This document shows, one piece after another, positions 25,901 to 40,900 of a stretch of 64,000 nt of DNA. This stretch comes from Margaritifera margaritifera (Eukaryota; Mollusca; Bivalvia; Unionida; Margaritiferidae), in contig JAQPZY010001659.1 of assembly GCA_029931535.1 (NCBI GenBank), positions 5,710,001 to 5,774,000 of the forward strand, read 5' to 3'. A model generated the notes under the pieces. The model ran no database searches, was not told the DNA's origin, and saw nothing but the letters and a program-made list of their open reading frames with translations. A program made the position numbers and the translations under genes. Position 1 is the stretch's first letter; each line of letters begins with the position of its first letter.

Positions 25901-28900
25901 CTTTGAATGCAATAAAAAAGTTGGCCTTAATGTAACAAGAAAGAGAATTCCAAAATTTTGGCCTGACAGTAAACATAAAACAAAAACTTTAATCTTATTC
26001 TTTTCACTATAAATTGTAATAAAAATATGCAACACGAGTCCCTCGAAAGGACTGATGCTTGGCCGTTGGGAAAAATTTCCAGGAATCCAAGATAAAACTA
26101 TTTCTTATTTTCAACTGCCAAGCATTGAAACCATCTCTGGTATTTTTACGTTATAACAACATTTTTAAGAAGGCTGCCATGGCAGCCATATTGGATGTTA
26201 GATCAGCACCATTTTCATTCAGGACTAATTAGATATCATAAGAAGTCTTTTGGTGACTCCATAATGATATGACCATCCACTCAGAAGGAGTAGCAATAAT
26301 AAGATTTTCAAGACTGTTGCCATGGTGGCCATATTGGATGTCATCCAAAAACTTTACCCTTTACACTCTTGAGATTTTCTGATCAAGTCCATCACAGTAC
26401 AGAAAAACGGAGTTTGCTTGTAAAATGACAAACAAACAAAATGAAATAAAAGATCACTAACTTGTGAAGCATAACAATTTTTTTTTATCTCATTCAGAAA
26501 AAACCTTGCTGACCTTGGATCCTACACTGGGTGATGCCTGACCATTACTGTCAAATCCATTATGTGATAGATCCTGCAAAAACAAAAACAACAAAAATCA
26601 ATTATTCTAGAGCAAGAAAATAAAACTAAACTAGAAAGAGTGACAGAGTGACAAAGAGCATTCAGGCACATCTGAACAATGGTCATAACTCCATAAAACA
26701 AAATAGAGTGGAAGAAATATACATATAATCCCCCAAATATGCCTAGATATGGTTATAACAGCCGTCATGTACCACTGGTAAATAAACATTCTCTGCATCA
26801 TCTAGTTTTCATTCAACTATTTTAAATTTCTACTTTTAATGTCTGTTCATGATATGATTTGTCTAATGAGTAGACAATGCTTGCTTACCTATGGCATGAT
26901 ATGGCTCCCATAACTACTCAGTCCTGTATCAAAAATGAATTCTTCCATAACTCAAGGACTAACAAGGTGGGTTACATGTACACAGACCACTGTTTTTCAG
27001 CATATACTGAATGAGTGGTGTTGCTCTGTATGCTGATACAGATGGTGTTGAAATCATTCATGTGCAAAACAAATTTGTAATTTTATCTACATTTCGAGAT
27101 GCTCGCATACAAATTCATTAGAGCTACAGATGTGGATATCATTTGCAATGCTGAGCTGAACGACCTATAACAATGTTTAATTACTCACAGCTGCATAAAT
27201 GATGTAAAAGAAATATTAATTAACAAGAGTCTACTTGTTGTGCCAATTTGTGCGACTTAATTGATATAACAAAAATAAGTTTGTGTATGGACTAGAGACA
27301 GAATACTTTCATTTTTATTTTTATTTTATTTGTATTACTGACAAATAAGATCCAGTATCCAAAACTTGGTGATGCATATTCTGATGTCAATTATTTACAT
27401 ATGACAGAACACACTGGGAATAAATAATTTCTGGTTACAAAAAGAAATGGTGAAAGAAGCAGAACTGGTGATAAGTAAATTACATATAATGCAAATTTAT
27501 TTACTTTCATGAGTATCAATTTTCATGGTTTTGTAAAAAATAAGAGTTCTATTGGTACTTAAATTCATAGATTTGGGAATGGGTCTGATTGTTTCCTCAC
27601 AAGAATCTTTTTCAATGGGTCTTTAAAATCCTGGTTTGAAGCAACCATGAATCGTTAAAAACTAGTACCCCATGAAAAATGGTGAATTTACAGTAGCAAA
27701 TAATGTTGCCTTGTATTTCTCATCAGATAACATAAAAATGTAAAGATAAAGATCATCATCAAAACTATGCCAATGTGCATTATTAGTGTTAAGTAATGTT
27801 AATTAATGCAACAGAGCAAGATGATCTTAAAACGTATCTCCATTCATCAATCTTTCTTTTTATGGCAGGATGAATGGATGGAGAGAGGTACGATAGTACA
27901 AAACATGTTGTTTAATGAAAGAACTTATGTGTACTAAAATACTTAGTCACAATTACTGGATTACTTAACAGAAGGATAACTAGTAAGAGACGCTGTGATT
28001 ATAGAAAACAGAAAATATAGAGGAAAAAACCTACTCCTGTTCCAAGTTTTGACATTTTCTCAGCCAGCACATCGGCATTAACTGCTGCATTCCTTGACAA
28101 GGACAGCCCTTCATCACCTGAATATTCTGCCACCTGTAAAAAAGATAGCATATATGATCTCTATCATACCTACAAAACAGACATAAATCTATGAAGAAAA
28201 GAAATATATTCAACAATTATTCATCAAAGACAGTTATGTACACACAAGAGCAGACTCATCTACATACCTACATTTATATAAAAGGAAATATAAACAGAAG
28301 TTATAAACAATATTCATTATTCAGCAAGAAAACTACAAATGACAGTATGACCGGATTGCAAACCATGCATACTGTAAATTCCTTTTTATTCATGAGGTAC
28401 TAATCATTGTTGAATTTTGATTCCTTTGAACCACAAAGACTGACACATCTAAATATCAACTTTTGTGACTCAAAGTGCAGTAATATCTAAGAAAATGACC
28501 TGGACACAAACTCAAACCGCGAGAAACTTAGCTTAACGCAAAGGTAAGTACAAATCACTGACCCATGAAATATAGGTCAGTGACTTTAGATTTCACTGAT
28601 GTCTGTATTACTCCCCATCACACAAAAAAAAATCTGATACCAAGTTATGTGACTCCATTGGCAATAGTGCCTGAGGAAGTACACTCAATACAAAGGTTAT
28701 CCAAAATTACTCGACTGTCAAATATTTCTTGCATAAACCTTATTTTCACTGGAAGATGTAATACTCCACATAATACATCTAAACACCAACTTTTGTACCT
28801 CTAGGAGTAAAAGTGTCTGAGAAATGACCTAAATGCAATCCCTTAGTGTTAATACCAGACAGATATACATCACTCCACCGCAATCATTCTAAACTGCAGA

Positions 28901-31900
28901 TGAAATACTTTGAAAATCAAATTTTAGAAAGATCTCAAATGCTCTGTAATTTCCTTCCAATAGATGATGTAAGAATCTTGATAAAATTGTTTGCTTTCAT
29001 GAACCTTTAAAATATACTTTTTCTGAGGTACTAAAATTCTTCCCAAACAATGCTACAGTACCAATACATCACCCAGTACCGTCCAATCATAGGGCTTGCA
29101 AGTCAAAACTCATTTTATTTAATTAATTTGGTAAATATGGTATCCATACAGTTATATTTGATTATACTGACCTTCTTTGCCAATTCGGTTTTGTCATAAC
29201 CCAAGAGCTGAATGTACCTTTCTCTTGGCTCCTTCTCAAAATTTACCTGTCAAAAAAAGAAAAGTCTGATAATAGTTAACATGATACAATAAATGAATGA
29301 TTGTTTCTGAAAAGAAAAAAATTATGGTCCCATCAGATTGAAAAATGGATAGAGAACTAGCTGAATGTGGTAAGAGCAAAACATCATGGAAGACACATCA
29401 TATATCACTATGTTCCTCACTAATTTTTATGGGCTACCAATTTTAAGGACCCAATGAAAAATTAGCCACATTTGATAAAGAAGTCCCCCGCCCCACCTTT
29501 TCCTCCTGTATTTCATTCCTAGAGATCAACAAAGCTGTTTGACTAATGAAATTGTTGAATTAAACAAGTCCAGCATTCTCATAGCCAGGGATAATTAGGT
29601 CCAATCTTTCACACATTTTCACATTAGCCGCAATTATCCATTCAGCATGAATTGGCTTCATTGATGAAGTTTTAAGTAAAGTCTAGTGGTTGAAGTTGGT
29701 TCATACAATAGGCAGGTTCAAAGAAAGAAAAGATTCTATTGTTTTTGAATTTAGTGAGCTTCTTCGCACTTTGATAGGCTCTAAACACATCAAATGTTGC
29801 AACTGCTTGCCAACTGCACTGAGCAAGGGGCAGCTGGTAACGTGTTGGGTTCACATGTGGAATGATGACATTATCTGAACCGACAGGTATCTAAGTTGAA
29901 ATTTACCAATCTTAAGACACTGTGTGAACGTCATGGTCATCAGAAAGTAATTGATGGTGCAACTTTATTCACAGTGTTTTAAGGTAGAGATCATACACAT
30001 GTACTTTAATAACTGATCAGCTTCGTGATGTTGACTGCGTCGGCTCCCTTTGATATTTAGAGTAAGTGATTGATCTTTACTGGTGTTTGATTTGTACTCA
30101 TACAGGTGGTAGTATTGTTTTAACCATTGGAGTGACTGCCAGTTGTTGTCAGCATAGTTTTGTAACTGGTTCTTTTGTATTCTTTATTTTGGGTATTTAC
30201 TGAGGTTAATCTACGAAATTAAAAACTTACAAATATTCAAACGTTGACAGGCAAAACCATGAATGCAAGTACCCTTGAAAATGAATTTCTTTTACAAAAC
30301 CACAAAAATTGAGACCCACAAAAGTAAATGATACTACAGTATGTAAAGGCTAATCCATTTAAAAGCAACCAAACTCTAGTTTTCATATGTGTCTTGAAAG
30401 AATATACTAAGTGAATAGAAATACATACCAACACTTCATTTGAATCCACTGAGCAGCTTTTTTAATATGGCTGATAAATTTAAAGCATCCATCTTAAAAA
30501 TCTTGGCTAAGAGAGTTGCCATGATCAACATAGTTATGAAGTCGCTAAGGCTATTCCTGTCTATCGCCAATACATTGGTCTACCAATTCAATGTTTCAAT
30601 AAAGTTTATTTTGGAACTGTTTAAAAGAAAATCACAGAGAGCAACAATGTTAAACTTCATAGCAAATAATGAAAATTAAGACAGTGGAGTTTAATGAGGA
30701 ACCAGGTTGTCAAATGTGTGCAACCTGCTACAGGAACCTGCCAATTTCATAACAGCAAGATAACATTCACTGATTCTGTTATGCCGATTCAAAATCGTAT
30801 AAAGATACTGCAAGATTGGACATTTTTATCGTAAATTATATTTCTGGAGAATTCACAACCGATCACATTAACATTAGGAATTAACTTCTGCTACCTCCTG
30901 AATCCAACCCACCTGGAAAAAATCCAAAACTTAGTCTTTTCCATCTATATACCATACAAACTACAGAAGTAGTATCTATGGGAAGAAACTCTTCCAAGAT
31001 ACCATTATAATAACCTCCCCTTGCCACTGCTAGGTACCTTCCCATATACCAGATGTTTCCTCAGCTTAAGCTTGAGTGATGATACATCAACAAAGATGCT
31101 CATATTAGCAGGTAGGTGTGCTAGGTTTTTATTGTTATGTAATTGGGCAAGTATTTTAGGAGAAACACAATTTACAATAAAAATGTCTTTCTCCATTGAA
31201 TACATTACCCAATAACATTACCATTAGGAGAATTGGTAAGAGGAGGAGGAAATGCATCAGCATCCAACTTCTACCTTGGTAACCCCTAAGAGGATGTTGT
31301 GATATGGATCCTAATGTGAAGGGTAAAACAATTCCCTAATGACAGGCAGCACAACAAAGGGATAACTACTAGCAACACAATTGTTATTTTGGAGGATGCT
31401 GTCCAGATAATTCTATGTCAAGGATATGGAGGTGGTCCTGATAAGTGACATGAATGGATCCTTAACTAGCAAAGCCCCAGCGACTGAAATCCAGGCCAAA
31501 AGGGAGAGCCCTGAACTGATACACAATATCCCTGACAGCAAACTTCAGGAATTTCTGAGAAGACCTGTACAAGGAAATATGAAGACATGCTTGGTGGTCT
31601 AAACTATCCGTAAAGAGTTCATCTTGGATGGCACTGAGGATTCACATTGGAATCTCTATCCTGAGCTTGGGTGCCCATATATATATAAATGGTCACGATG
31701 AGCATGGTGTCATTTTCTGCTGGAAGGGAATCGGTGGGGAGAGAAACTGGTCCAAAATCGGTAGGTCAGTTGGATTTTTCCTATTTCTCTGGTCCTGTTT
31801 GGAAAATGAAGGTGGGGTGCTGGGTCTTTTGGTAACCCATTTCCTGATCTCCTCAACATGGCCATGAAACAAGAGATTTGAAGACTAAGGCTGGAATCTA

Positions 31901-34900
31901 AGAGCTGCCTTGCGGTGATCTTTCACAGTGTGGATAGAGAAGGTGTCTCTCTCTGCAAGGTGGAGGTTGATGAAAGTAGCTATGGAATGTGAAAACAAAT
32001 GTTCAGCTGCTCTGTTTAGAAAATGAGCCACAAGTAAAACCAACTCCCAGGTGGGTCTGTTAGAGGTGGTCTCAGTGGTAGAATCTAGATCATGCTAAGC
32101 TTGTTTAAAGATTACCATGGAGACCATATCTAACATGGGTACATACATATAGAAGACAGCTTTGACATGTCCAGCCCTGGATTATCTTTATCAATGACTG
32201 GGACCTCGGTATGGAAAACTGACAAGTTCTGCAAATAGCTGAGGTGAATTTGGATGGTCGTCATCATTGTGAGAAGAAAGGCCTGTTGATACTAGGGTCT
32301 TGTAGTTTACTCTCAAAGCAGCACAACCTGTCAAGGCCTTGACCAGACTGTGGCATCTGTTTTGAGGAAGGCTGGTCTTTTCTAGTTAAAATGTCAAAAG
32401 ATGTGGGAATTCTACACAAGGCCAAGATGGAGCAGGAGAAGAACCATATCAAGGAAAATTGGATTGAGACCTGGAGAAAATTGGAATTCCACTTTAAAAC
32501 AGAAAAAAATTATCATTGAGGATAGAACTCTGAGGCCAGAAGCCGGAAAGCTTCTTCTATGGGGACATGAAAAGCCAAATCAACTTTGTACATTAATGGC
32601 TCAAGTAGAAAAGAAAAGGCTTTTGATTGTCTATCTTTAATGTCATGTGTAGGATGAGATAGAAGCCTCATGCACTGGTAGTGAGGACTCAACAAGGGTT
32701 GTACATATGAAATGGGTTTAATGGCACATTAGCAAAATTCTGGTTATATAGTACTGATTAAAAATTACTTTCTAAAAATGTAAAGGTAAAAATTGAAAAA
32801 AACTTGAGAAATATAAACCCTTCTGAATAAATGTAATCATGTAGTTCAACATGATGAAAGATAAAAGGTAAGTATGTTAAAAATCTTTAACAGGCATATA
32901 AAATAATTGATAAAAGGAATAAAATATAAAACTCTTAAAATACTGAGTCACAATTTGTGATATAAACTGCAAAAAAGTTCAGATGTTTTCTCTGGTAATA
33001 CACCATCAAAAAGCTTCTTAATTGAATTCACATGAAAAACTTCTTTTTCACAGGGTGGAAGCGGATGCACTTGATAAGAATGTGTTCTACTGTCAGTGGA
33101 TGCTGGCAAGGTATGCATTCTGGTTGAGATTCACCCTTCAGGCAGTATGCATGGGTCAGGTATGCATGACCTATATGCGAGCATCACAATACCACATCGT
33201 CTTTGCGATTTGATCTGTATGATGGGGCCCACTCTATAATAATAGGTTTGATGTTTCGAAGCTTGTTTGCGGTTTCTTTCATAAACTGGTGACCGCAGAG
33301 CAGCTTTGCTGCCTGATCTGCCCTTTCATTCCCCTCAATGCCAATATGACTAGGCAGCTGACTGTACATAATACTTTTTGCAGATTTTATGAGCAAATCT
33401 TGTTTCTGTAAGATTTGGGATATTAACAGGTTGTCAAATTTAAGATTTGCAAGGATTTCAGTGTGGAAAAGGAATGCAAAAGATGAAATTTGTTTCGAGA
33501 GGTTTGAATGTAGTTCAAAGATTTGAGTATGCAGTTTTGCACATTGGATCCTAAGGGCAGGGGACAGTGTCCCCCACCCTCTAAATTTGGGGGACACAAC
33601 ATTTTAGAGGGCAAAAGTAAACAATAGGACATAATATACTAATAGTGCTATAAAAATGAGATAATCTTACTTGCTTTGACAGTTTTGCTACCTTAACTTT
33701 GTTGTCTGCACTGTAATATCATATTTTCTTGGACACTTAAATTATTGCAATAAAAGTTTTTCCATGTGCTCAAATAACTCATGAAAACATTTACATGTTT
33801 GAATATCTGGTTAACCTGAAATGAGCTGCACCATTTTACGTTCCGAATCTTGCACTCATTTAACTTTAGTGTGCACTCATTATATACCAGCATTTATTCT
33901 AATAAATACCTATGTTTTCTGAATTACTTTTCCTTCCAAACTAACAAATCATTAATTAAACAACAAACTGTTTATTTGCATAAATTTAGTCTCTTTTATA
34001 ATTTATTTCAACCTCAAAATAAATTAAATCTTCCTTGCTTTAGGGTGACTTTAACCTTGAAATACATTGCACTAAAGGCCATCAAACACTTTACATAGCA
34101 ACTCAGCCAACTACCATAAACCTGGAATGTTTTCATTGCTGGATAGATTGTCTTAAAATAGATATTCATAGCCATCTTAGAGTTTTTATCACCTTTTGCA
34201 ACTATGGCCACTGCTAGCGCCAACAGAGACATGAATACACATCCACTAATGATAAGCTTTATGTGTTTTTCTACGAACAAGCGCACCGAGAGGCACACTT
34301 GGTCAAGATTTGGGGGACTTTGGACAAAAAATTGCAGGAGACCCGGAAGCCCACACTCAATGTGCAACACTGAGTATGGCTGTAATTTTTGCTATATAAA
34401 TGTAAGTTTTATCCATTAACTGGCTCAAGATGGTGCCATAAGGTGTTGCAATGGCAGTTTCAACCTTGTCTCCATTTTATGATCCATCAGAGCTGTTTGT
34501 GTGATGTATCCATGACAAAGCCAGGGCTACAAGTGGCATGGCCGAGTGTCTGATGCTGTCTCCTTCATGGGTTCTGGACTGGGTTTGCCAGGAAGGCAGA
34601 TTACTGTTGCCAGAGGTGGCTACATAGAGTATAAATTGTAATGATGCTGGATCTGGAGTGGATGAGGTACAAGGTGAGCTAATATCAGGTCTCAAGGTCA
34701 GGCACTGGCTATCTAGGGACAGATTACTATAAACAGTACTGTGGTGTGTGAACAGTCTGATATTCTCCAGGGCTGATCCAAATATGAATCTGTACCATGG
34801 TGGTACAGGATCTGGAAATCTGTCCAGTGCTTGTATGGATAGGAGAGAGTCATGGCAATGTAGGTGAAGCTGAAGCTGGAGTTGTATGGAGGGTCCAAGG

Positions 34901-37900
34901 TGGCAAAGAATGCCGAGATTTCTTCTTCAATGGTGACTTCTTGGCCTTGAGTGATTGCAACATGAGGAAGTTCACTACTGAAGAAGCATCAGCAGAATGG
35001 CTGATACCACCCACATCCTTGATGGAATATTTTTTGGCTCTCTCACTGGCCCAGCACAATTCTTTCATCAAAATCATCGCCATCTGTGCTCTGACCAAAC
35101 TGTACAGATTTTACAAGTGTGGACTGATTGGCACCCCATACTGGCAATGCAGTTTGGGTAATTATTCCCTGACAGTCTGAATTTCTTGCAAGCCCCACAC
35201 TTTATCATTCCCATTGTTATCTGTAATTAGATACAATGAAACAATTGCATCTACAGGCAACATCAGTCAAGTCTCACACGACACTTACAGTGAAGTGGAC
35301 AAAAAGAAATTACATAAATGCTAGAATATATTCCAGAAATGATCTTAATTGTAAGAATAAATGATCATTTATTTGAAATAAGTTGCAATAAGGTCCAGTA
35401 CTGAGATAGAGTGCAAGTATTGCTGACCACAGAATAGATAATTAAGATGGCACTGCACTGCTTATTTTTTGATGAAATTTACAAATGATATGCAAAACAT
35501 TTGTCCACGATGAGGACTGAGCAAAATTCAGTGAGAGAATAGATAGAGTATACATCCTTTGTGATGTGAAAATTTCCTGGATCACTCAAACTTGAGAAAG
35601 ATCATAAAATCTATAGAAATTTGTGAGACCTCTGGATGAGCACGCTGACAAGGCATGAGTGGAAGTAATAACTGACAAATGACAGGATTTTGTGCCACTT
35701 CCTCTCATCTGGCTTCTGTCTCAGTGAGCGAAGAGATGTCAAGGTTTTTGTACTTGGGAGGACTGGATTTATGAGGTAGTGGGAGGACTCCAAACATATT
35801 ATAATTTAATAATGTATATCAAGAAGAAATATATAATCACTTACCTGTATAAAGTTCCATATGTTTTCCTGCATTGAGTCTGTGCAGTTGGCTGCTTTCA
35901 TTGCACAGAATTCTATGTGTTGTCCATTCACTAAGGCCTGCTCTAATTGAATTGATCGTGACACAAACTCAGTTTCTGTTACAACCTGACTAATATGAAC
36001 TGTCCTAGAAACTGATTGTTGAGGATTTTGTGGTTTCACATTTTCAATAGACACTAACTTGCCACCAAACTGAAAGAGAAAACTAAAAAATAAAATCTGA
36101 GAGAAAATCCAGGTTTATGCAAAAGAATTCATATCTCTAATTCACATTTCTTTGCCCCTCCCATACATCAGAGACAGAGATACCAACCCCTCCCATATAT
36201 CAGAGACAGAGATACCAACCCCTACCAATATCAAATAGGAATGTGAGTGTTAAAAAATCAGAACCTATGATAAAAATAGGAATACCTCAAATCTGCATCC
36301 AAAAATTTATTTTAAGCATTTAACCTTACTGATTCAGTGCCTTTTGGTTGAATCATGCTTCATACAGTCTTCCTTCCCATCATGTGCCAGGTTTAAGTCC
36401 ATCAAGAAAATAGAGCAAATGCATGATATTCATCCAGTGTTGATGCTCAGCATATCCTGTATTGAATTTCTGTAGTATATTGTTTTCACTGATATATAAT
36501 CCTTATCGGTCACCTTTTATTTCATGATCTTTCTCAAACTTCTGCAGGTGAATCAGCACACTAAGCTGGCATAATTTTTGATTGGTCAATATTCAATTGC
36601 TTTTGTGATACAAGTGTATCAAGGTACACTTTCAAAATGAATTATATTCCGACATTACAAGCATTTCAGTGATCAATAAAATGAGAGCCAATTAAGTAGC
36701 TTAAGCATGAAAATAAAGAGACTGGGAACAAATTTAAACAAGGAAGGATATTTTTTGTTTTGGTCACCGAAGAGACATTTTTTTCTGGAGCACTGGTAGT
36801 ATATAAAACAAAACAGCAGATGATAGATACTGATGTGGTTTTAAGAAAGCAACATTTTACATCTTTAGAATGGAATGAGGAGTTTAGTTAATAAAGAGGT
36901 ATTCATAATCTTCCAGCAAAACTTGATTTCAAAATCAACGGCAATACAGAAGACATCCTAGACATCACAGGTATAATGGTCTATGGTTGTATCATCATGC
37001 AAAAGTGCATATATCACATCAGCAAATCTGTATCAAGCATTTACAGGAATGATATTTCTATATCTGTGATCCAGGTATGACATAACAATCTAGAATTGTG
37101 TTAGGATGCAGTCCTTATATACATATGACTTTGAAATAGAATGGTCTTTGACTAGTTTATGATAAAATAGATGCAACTATTTAATCTTATGAAATTTACA
37201 TTGTCAACTATTGAGCAAACATGCCCTAATCAATCTGCAGTACTTTGTTTGTAAAAAAATATTCATACTGACATTGTAAACTACTACTTAATAAGACACC
37301 ATTACATAACACTAAAGTTACATACGAAAATTGAGAGAATTGAAGAAAATCAGTAAAGAGCAGAAACTTACCCCAAAATTAGCAGCTGATGGTTTCTTCA
37401 ACCATTTTGGAGGCTTTTGAAGTGGAACAATATTTTGACATCCTGCCAACTGGTTTGCTGCTGTCTGGGAAAAAGGATCTGATGCCTTGAAGGAATCAGC
37501 AACCTAAAATGATAATTACAATAAATATTTATTATAAAACATTTACCTTTATTATGATTATTACATCATAAAAATCGTTCACCTCACAGTTTTGAAACAC
37601 TCAGCAACACCATAGAGCAGCATTAGAGTGGTGCCAAGCCTTGAACGCTATGTGGTACATTGAATCTTCGACTGTCCTGTGTTCATTTGACAAAAAATTT
37701 ATGAAACTCTGTGAACAAGATAATGGAGTTATCTATATCCGCTGACCTGGCAAAATGTAAGTAGGGAGACCAAAATGATTTGTGGAGTATCCATATATAG
37801 GAAGTATTTACAAAGTATACAGGGAAGAGATAGGCATTAGATTTTGAACAGTTCTGGAGTTGTACTTCAATAAGGAAAGTGTGAATAACAAGGATGAACA

Positions 37901-40900
37901 AAAACATTAACCTGAGTTGTGTTTGCCCCACAGAGAGTTAAATAATTTTATAGAAATTTTATGACATAGAAATTTATGCTGTAGTCTGACTCAACAACAA
38001 CTGACTCGAAGTATATAATGCTGGAAAAGTAAATATTTATTGCAGAAATTAATAAATCCATTACCAGAGCACTTGTGATCATTATTAGTCTCTCATGCTG
38101 CGAGCCTATACTGGGATTTGAATTCATCATGTTCGAGTAACCATTCTCCTCTAGAATTTATTTTGGGCATTTAAATGTGCATTTTTTCCTCCCTGACACT
38201 ACCTTTGGAATTAAACCAAGAGTGTTTTTGCTAAAGATTTCATCTTTTCTTTTTTACAGTTTCTATTAATGATCATGGATCATGTGCTCTTAATCAATGC
38301 CCTAGGTAATCAAAATCAGTAAGACATTTCTGTCAGTCAATTAAACTGACTGTCATATGTTTCTTTGGCAATACATGCACTCTATTCAGTAAGCTTGGGA
38401 TGCATTCAATTTAATCTAAAATCAGTCTAAAATCAACTGTAATGATCTTTTATCTTTAGGTTTTTTTTATGCACTGTATGAGCACCATGGATGGAACTTT
38501 CTTGCACCAAGGGTGCTAGGTCTAAAATGAACCCTGCTAAACCATACATTTGTTGGACCCAGGGATGACTCCAACAAGTAAATTTTGGTGCCCCATCCCT
38601 AGAATTGAGAATTTTATATTGTGATATGAGTACTTTTGGGAATTTTAACTCATAGGCTTCTGGTATTTCAACCTCCTATCCTTTATCACTCCTGTAATTT
38701 TTGTCGCAATTTTTCTTCATATCTCCCTTTATAGCAGATTAAACAAGAGTCCCTCGAAGGGATTGATGCTCTACTGGCTGAACAGAATTTCTAGGAATTC
38801 AAGATCAGACCATTTGTTCCTTTGTACTGCTGAGCGTTGAAACCATCTCTGATATTCTTCAGCAATAACATTGTTGTCAAATTATGGACGTGAGATTGGC
38901 ACCATTTTCATTAAGACCTACTTCATTTAGGACCAACAAGACTTCATAAGAAATCTTCTGGTGGATGCCCCATGTTGATATGACTTTCTGTTTTGAAGAA
39001 GTAACAATAACCAGATTTTCAAGACGGCTGCCATTGTGGCCATATTGGATATCATATTGGCACCATTTCCATTTAGGACCAACTAGAAGTCTTTTGGTGA
39101 AAGCATAATATCAATATGACCAGCCATCTTGGAAAGTAGCCATAACAAGATTTTCAAGATGGCCATTGTGGTGGCTATACTGGAAGTCTGATCAGCACCA
39201 AATTAATTTACAACCAATCAGACATCATAAGAAGTCATTCAGTGAAAACCCCATGCTGATATGACCATTGATTCAGGAGTAATAATAACAAGATCTTCAA
39301 GATGGTTACTGTGGCAGCCATATTAGATGTCTGAGCAGCACCATTTTCATTTAGGGCCAACTAGACACCATAAGAAGTCATTTAGTAAAAACCCCATATT
39401 GGATGTGCAGGCAGCACCCATTTCATTTAGGACCAACTTGACATCATAAGAAGGCTTTTGGCGAAACCCCATGGCAATATGACTTTCTGTTCAGTAGGAG
39501 TAATGATAACAAGATTTTCAAGATGGCCACTATTGCAGCCATTTTGGACATCATCAAATCAACACCATTTTCATTTAGGACCAACCAGACATCATAAGAA
39601 GTCTTTCTGTGAAAACCCCATGACCATACATTCAGGTGGAGTAGTGATAAAAAATTTTTAAATATGGCTGCTGAAGCGGCCATATTGGAAGTCAGATCGG
39701 CACAATTTTCAATTAGGACCAACTATACTTCATAAGAAGACTTTTAGTGAAAACCTGATGTCGATATGACCATCCACTCAGAAGGAGTAGTGATAACAAG
39801 ATGGCCACTGTGGGAGCCATATTGGATGTCCAAGAGGCACCATTTTCATTTAGGATGAACTAGACCATGGGATGAATGTGTGTAAAATTTTATGGTAATC
39901 CTCCATGTAGTTTAGGAGGAGTAACAATGACAAACTTGTGCTAATGAATGGATGGACGACATACAACAGACCAACCCATAAGCTCTTCTGGTCTATGGCC
40001 AGTTGGGCTAAAAATTAATGTTATTATGGTTTGTGTGTAGTGTAAACCAAAACAGCTTTTTTAGAACATGTCCTTAATATAAGACTGCAGTGTTGCACCT
40101 TTTTAGAACATGTCCTTAATATAAGACTGCAGTGTTGCACCTTGGTTGATCTGCCAGTGTGACATTGTATGTGCCTGTGTCCTCTTATAACAATTAAAAT
40201 ATGGGGATTTGTAAAATTTAGGGGGACACTTGCAGTTTGGGCTGGAAAACTGTACACTAGGCTTGCTCAAGGTGCAACATTGGAGACTGAGGATCTGCAG
40301 CAAACAAATGTATGTGTATTCATTTAACATATATAAATTTAGACAGCATTATAATAATTCTGTTGTAGGTGTTATTGGAATAAAAGTGCTCTATAATCCT
40401 AGTACCTTTATTTAGTTTCACATCAAATTAAAGTTGTGTTCCTTTGTAAAAATAGGAATTTTAAGGAGCATATTTACCAAGCAGGCCTAAGTCAACTAGA
40501 ATAATGAACATTATTAAAAACTATATTCCTTTTCAATACAAAGCATGAAATAGAATATCATAAAAACATGATTTGGTTCATCAGAAGTCATCAAAAAGGT
40601 AATTTATTATTTCATGCGGAACCACAGGAGTCCAAGCATACCTTGGAAGATAAATCTTGGGACGTGTTCTATTTAACCAATTCAAAGCACAAAATGTGTG
40701 CATCAGTCACTAACAGTATCTATTGTCAACTATCCAAACAGGTAGTAAAAGAACAATGTTCTAATTAAGGAAGGAGTACATATCCATTGTTACGAAAATG
40801 GAGGAGCTGTCAGCTCACTTGTCAGCTCTTTGATGATGCATATATAATAGAAAATCTGAATACTTATTACACCTAAATGCACATAAAAGCAATGGCAAGC

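Noticed and set aside
34014..34370. 118-codon minus-strand frame with hydrophobic stretches
   Set aside because: It sits entirely within the 841-bp TIR element, lacks transposase motifs, and ends near the element terminus. It may be a chance frame.
39444..39722. 92-codon minus-strand frame with repeated motifs
   Set aside because: It repeats with the composite element B unit; a repeat artefact.
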